NCBI GenBank assembly: GCA_963922205.1
Contig: CAWUHX010000282.1
Coordinates: forward strand, 388,607 to 452,606
Reading direction: 5' to 3'
Length of the DNA stretch: 64,000 nucleotides
From: Romanomermis culicivorax
Taxonomy: Eukaryota; Nematoda; Enoplea; Mermithida; Mermithidae
Below are positions 47,101-53,100 of this stretch, in pieces. Each line of letters opens with the position of its first letter. Within the stretch, counting starts at the first letter, position 1. A program made the position numbers and the translations under genes. Under the pieces are notes generated by a model that made no database searches, was not told the DNA's origin, and saw only the letters and a list, made by a program, of their open reading frames with translations.

Positions 47101-50100
47101 AAGTGGTGTCGGATACAATTCCTTGGGATCCAAAAACTCCTGTGTTCGTACAAACGGTTTGGTTTCGTAAAACGCAGCGAACGGCTATAATTTGATTCAA
47201 ATGTCCATTCGTGGACCAAACGTGCAACTTTATTTCGCGTTTTTCAGCTTTGATCAGTGGCGGAGGGCGACATTGCGGCATTTTCGGGACCATCAAGGCA
47301 CGACTGCCTCGTGAAGCGCCACATTGGTAGAAAGCTTCGCGGAACAAATAGCCGACAACAAAAGAAAGTAACAACATGGCGGCGAACAAAAAATAAGAAG
47401 AAGTAAGTGAGACTAAATTTCTAAAAATTCGTTGAAAAGTGTTTTGCGGAATTCTTCTTCTATTACGATTTCTGCTTCTTTGAACTGCTTCTGCTCTAAA
47501 TTGAAATTGTAAATCTTCTAGCCTTCTTGGATCCATTCTTGAGTCAGTTTGAGTTGACTGATGTCGCATGGGATCTTCCCGGGAGGTGACTTCGGGCCTC
47601 CAAATGATCCATGGTATCGACTCATTGATTCATCCTTCTGTCGTAAATTCCAAGGGTCCTTGTCTAGCGATCACTCCTCGTCGTGACTGGCTTCCAAATT
47701 CGTGCATATGCATACAATTCAAAATATTACATAAATTACAAATACTGGCTGCAGCAGGCCCATTCAAAATTCTAAAATAAACTTCACCCATGGGGCAGCT
47801 TCCAGAGGGACGGTCGGAATTATAACCTCCAGTCTGAGCTGTATTCATGAAAACATTAACTGATTCAACTCGCCCAGAATTTTCAAATCGCTGACGGCAC
47901 CGTCTATTTTTGTAATAGTCGAAATCAGAAGTTTCATCAAAATCAGAGGTTTCGTCTGAACCATTTTCTAAATAACCATTTTCTAAATGTTCTGGGGCTT
48001 CATTTTCTAAATAATTGCCAGTATACCCATGGGAGGCAATAGTGGGATTATCGCTAATTTCTTCAGATCCTGTCCTACTACTCACCAATGTGGAGTGTCT
48101 GGTTCCAAAATAAAATTCATTATATCGGGCCATACAAATATGTGCCTGAGGCCTCACATTGGAATTTTCAATCGGCAGATCGAAATCATCGCAATTCCAG
48201 GGATCGGACTGTTCTGCGATGGTGTCAGGATTAAATACCGACACGTTGGGCCCATTAGCCTCGGCAAGACAAAGCTGACTATTGACTCCACAGGTTCCAG
48301 AAAGGGCATCTCCTGGACTCCTAGGGTTTGAAACGCCTCAGGCTGGCATTTGCACTCGGGGCGGTCCACCACGCCACGTGCTACGCGGGGAACTCGAAAA
48401 TCTGGAATCTTGATTTCGTTCGAGCATGGGGCAAGTAGAAGAATAATGCCCACTTCTACCACATCTAAAACAAGAAACGGTACCATCTGAGGACCTTCCT
48501 GACGGGCGGCCGCGGTTAAAGTTGGTATTTATCGCGCAATTTGGGCGACCTCCCATCCTGTTGGGCTCTTGGGGACCTTTCGATTGAATCTGAAAATCTC
48601 TCGCGTTGTTCCTAGGCCAAAAACGATTTTCTTGCCGTGGCCATCTATTGAAATTAGTATTTTGATTCATCCTTTGTTCGTGTCTTCTTTCAGGATTCGA
48701 ATTTCCAGCTAGGTTGACAGCACTCAACTGTTGCACTAAATTTGTCAGCTGACTGACAGAATTCGCCAAAACTTGAAACGAAGGGTTATTTTCACTGTGA
48801 TATTGTTTTTCTCGTAATTCTTGTTTTTCAGCTTCAGCAACGGCAGCCCCCAATGAATCTGGTTTGGCGTTTTGAACCCAATGACGAATGTCAGGTATTA
48901 GTCGATTTATGAAATGATTTTTAATAATTATATCAGGTTCTCCGGCTCCGTTCCAGGTTGGAAAAGCTCGTTTGGCTAAATGACGGACGTCAGTGGTGAA
49001 AACGGCGACGGGTTCCCCCAACGTCTGCGTTCTGGCGACTAATTGCTCGTATTTGACGTCGATTTGGCGATTATCGGGAAGCATGGCTAGGTAAGCACCA
49101 GTCCATGCATCCCAGTCAGCCAAAGGTGGTTGTCTTGCTTCTAATTCTCCAAAATAATTGAGTGCAGCGCCTCGTAAATAATTTGCTAGCAGGGCCGTTT
49201 TTCTACTTAGGGCCGTAGCACCTACCAAAATTGCTAATCTCGAAAATTTTCTGTCCCATTCTGACCAGTTTAAATCATTGGGGTCGCCAGCAAATGGGGA
49301 TAGATCGCCTAGACCGGTGGGAATTGTTGGGCGGGTTTCATACAGTTCTGTAACTCGAGCCACTGTATTTCATAACAAATCTTTGATTTATTGCATAGCC
49401 ATTGCATCTCTATTTCCAACTAAAACTTGATCTTCTTGATTCGCCAAAATTTGTAAATTTTCTTCTTCTAAATTTTCTTCTGGTGGTACACATTCAAATA
49501 ATGGTCCTCCACTTCTAGTTCGTCAGTGTTCTGTAGGATTCTGGGGAGCACGGGTGATTACGTTATTAAAAATTGAAAAAAGTGAATTTTCTTCTTCAGC
49601 CGTTCTTCAAGAAAAATCGTCAAGCTTGAAAAATTCGAAAAACGCCAAGTAAGTTGCCAAATAAAATCATCGGCCTTCGTGCTTCTTTATTTCTTCTTTA
49701 TTTTCAGGCTTCTGGAACGTCAAGTCGAATCCGAAGATTGTAGTCGAGGTCCTGCCACGAATCACCACTTGTAAGGTTTGTCAATTTTTAGGTCAATGGA
49801 AAATACAGGTTACTGTAGCTGAATAACCTGCAGATCGGACTGAATACTAAACGTTTTTGAGTTATTCTATCTTCTTCAGAATCATCAACGAAAACGTCAA
49901 TGGATGGGCGGCAACGGCAAAGATTAGGAAAACGCCGAGGTAATTTTAAAAGGAAAATCTTAGTCTCTAACGAAATTATGTTTCTTCCAGCTTCCAATGG
50001 TTGCAAAAGCCGGATGGAACAATGGACGTTTTATCCAGCGACCCTACGATGATGGTGAAGAGCAGAGAAAGCAGGTAAGCCAAATTTATTAATAAAATGA

Positions 50101-53100
50101 TGAAGTGATTTTAACATACAAAACAAGCGTTTATATATAAAGAAAAAGACATAAAAAAAGACATAAAAACTAAGTATTAACGTCATAGTTTCATATAATG
50201 TTAGATCATCTTAATAAGCATAGTCGTATAAAAATAAAAAAGTTAGGTGACGTAAACGAAGAATCTTGGCACGATGTCTACAGTAGGATTGGATAACGTA
50301 GGTTTGCCTGACATAAGCACGACGGTGAAGGTATCGCCGTTTACTGTAGGTTGCTCAATGGCAATCATTATTGATTGATTGGCGGCGCTCCCACATAATC
50401 ATGTCAATGAGATAAGAAAAAAACTGTGCAAGAAAATAGTTCGCGGCGACTCAAAAAGAAATGAAATGCCGAGAAAATTGAGGCTCTAGAATTGATGATC
50501 AAATTGATTCAATTTTCGACTACGAATATCTATATAATATTTAATTACAATGTAAAGATTAGAGGAAATAGTGTGGAAAATTGTGTGAATTTTTGGTCCA
50601 AACATTGCACCAGTGATATCAATTTTCCTGATTGGATTAATCAAACACAGAAAGTAAGAATTTCAGTTTTAAATCTGAATCTCACTGAATGAACAGAGAA
50701 TATTAAGAATTCCTTTTCATTCATCAGTCATTGACAGCGTATGAAGTTTGCTGCAAGAATACTGATACACTGTTCGAGGAGAAATATTTCGCGTTCAGGT
50801 CAAATACACGAGTAAGAAATATTATTATATTGATTGATTCGGCGCGCAGCGCCGAAATTTTTTTGCATTTTTAGTCCTTAAAACGTCTAAAAATCAGGGA
50901 AATTTACTGTTTGATCAGCCAAAAATTTTGTGCCAATTGGCACAAACGCTCAAAATTTTTTGTGCCATTCAAAATTTTTTTGTGCCAAAAACCATGTTTT
51001 GGCACAAAAACAAAAAAACACTGTACTACAGTAGTTTTGCTATAGAATGTAAAAATCAGACCCTAAAATCTGTTTTTCTTGACATGCTTGTAAATATCAA
51101 TATAGTAGAAAGCAACTATTATATTATCATCATTTCCTGCTAAACTATATGTCGTAAAGGATAGGAAATTTGCGAGTCTTCTCCCCATACTATTTTTGAG
51201 TAAAAAATCATGCAGTACTTCGAGGGTGGTACTAACGTATTTCTTGTCATTTTTAAATTTGCGAGCATTTTATATAAAAACAGACTAAATATAAAGGCCC
51301 TGTCATACTTCACCGCGAGGTACCGCCCGGCACCGCGCGGCGCTGGTTGTCCTATTCATACATGCACGTGGGGGGGGGTTGGTTTGGGGGTTTGACCCCC
51401 AGCAGATTTTTATTGACCCCCAGCAGATTATTGCTGACCCCCAGCAGATTTGACTCTCCTAGCAATGATTGAGAAGTTGACGAAGGAAAATGATCAAGAG
51501 AGAAGAGAAAGTCGTCATCAAAATGGAAATGATCCTTTAGTTTAACAATTTTTCTAAACAAAGCATACTTGATTCCAAAAGAGTAACATTAAAACTGTAA
51601 AAAGTGCTGTCTAAGCAAATTATTTAATATATCTGACTAATATAGTTGTGAGAATATGCTGTTTGGATGTTAGAAAACCTTTCTAAGACCTTTCTTTTCA
51701 TTATCAAGAATGAAAAAAATTGTATTCCACCCCCGTCCTGGCTGACCCCCAGCAGAATTTCTATGCTGTGCATGTATGGTCCTATTCATACTAACAAGCG
51801 GCGCCGCGCTGTACCTCGTGGTGGCTTGTCATACCTCGCCGCCCGGTAGTGCGCAGCGCCCTACGACGCCGCATTTTTACTTTTGGATTTTGCTCGTCTC
51901 AAAAAATGTGTATTGCTCGTCTCGACAAATGCAATACACAAAAAATACGAAAAAGATGAAAAATACGAAAAAAATCGAAAAATAAAAAGCGCAAAAGAAA
52001 AAGAAAAATCAATCATTTCTGCGCGGTGCAGATAGAAGCTTGCAAAGAGCATAGTCTAAAGATTTTGGGCTCTTGCCTCAATTTGCTTCTCATTCCAACG
52101 ATTAATAGTCCTTGAACTGCTAAGAAATATCAATTTTATATAAATTGATTCATTCACATATGTGCTATATACAGGATCCAGACCTGATCTGGGTCCGGTC
52201 GGACCTGCTGTTTAGAACCTAGATTCAAAGTGGATCCATCCTATCGCTAGTATTCGGGAAATGGGGACGTTCAGGGAATTGGGACTAATGCATTTTTCGG
52301 GGAAATAGGAAATTTATTCATTATTCGGGGAATCGGGACCTACAGGGAATATCGACTTTCGGACAATCGGGATATTTGCCGAAAAGGGACGTTGGGGGAA
52401 TAAAGACACAATCGAAATGTGCGACCACACTTGCTGTAGGAACATGTTTACACCTACTTTGCATATTCATAATTTTTACACATTAATGTCTTCATTGCAA
52501 ATTGAGTGATCAACTTCTTAGTAAGTCTTCATTGAAAATTTAGTAATCAATTTGGTAAAATAATTTGACAAGTGTCAGAATTCACCATTCAAGTGAAAAA
52601 TATGATTCAACTATATGTATAGATGTCACAGTATGCAACAATATGTTACAGTATGCTGCAACTTTAGAACACATGACTTGTTCGAAAATTTTGGTTTAGT
52701 TGGAATTTGATGTTGGCGCCGCGGTGCGCCGCAAAAATTACAGAAACCTATTCATACTTCAAAGGTGGTACAGTGCGGTACCGCTCGGCACTGCTTTTTA
52801 GTATGGATAGAACAACGGGCACCGCGCAGTACCGCGCGGTGAAGTATGACAGGGCCTTAAGTCTGCACTGATTATTGTAATGCAGCGCTGTCAGGCGCGT
52901 ATTTTTGGACCATCCTATCTTTCATTGCTGTAGATTTTTAAGTGTCTTAAAAAATCATGCAGAAGCAAAAATCCTGGATTCTACTATCACTCTTTTTTAT
53001 CAATTAGTGGATGAACACGCGCATTAAAGTTGATCTATTTTGACCGTGAAAAATGAAGCCGTAGTTACTGAAGTATAGACCCTACAAAGGAAAAATTCGA

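Larger units (their letters stand above)
39243..50395 (-). mobile_element. Ty3/Gypsy-type LTR retroelement with env-like gene (element 2), inside IFT88
   Basis: An 11,153-bp complete insertion with LTRs of 629 and 626 bp, TG...CA ends and a TAAT duplication at 39239-39242 and 50396-50399. About 15 substitutions and one 3-bp indel separate the LTRs by eye (about 97.6 percent identity), so it is much younger than element 1. Genes on the minus strand run gag, X, env-like, protease, RT, RNase H, integrase. From 49363 to 42509 one frame is kept, broken only by single stop codons, mostly TGA. Two frame changes occur in integrase. It sits in the 15.1-kb intron of IFT88, in the gene's orientation. 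Confidence 0.95.

Noticed and set aside
48029-48331. 100-codon plus-strand frame
   Set aside because: A shadow of the element 2 region X frame on the minus strand; no splice signals or motifs of its own.
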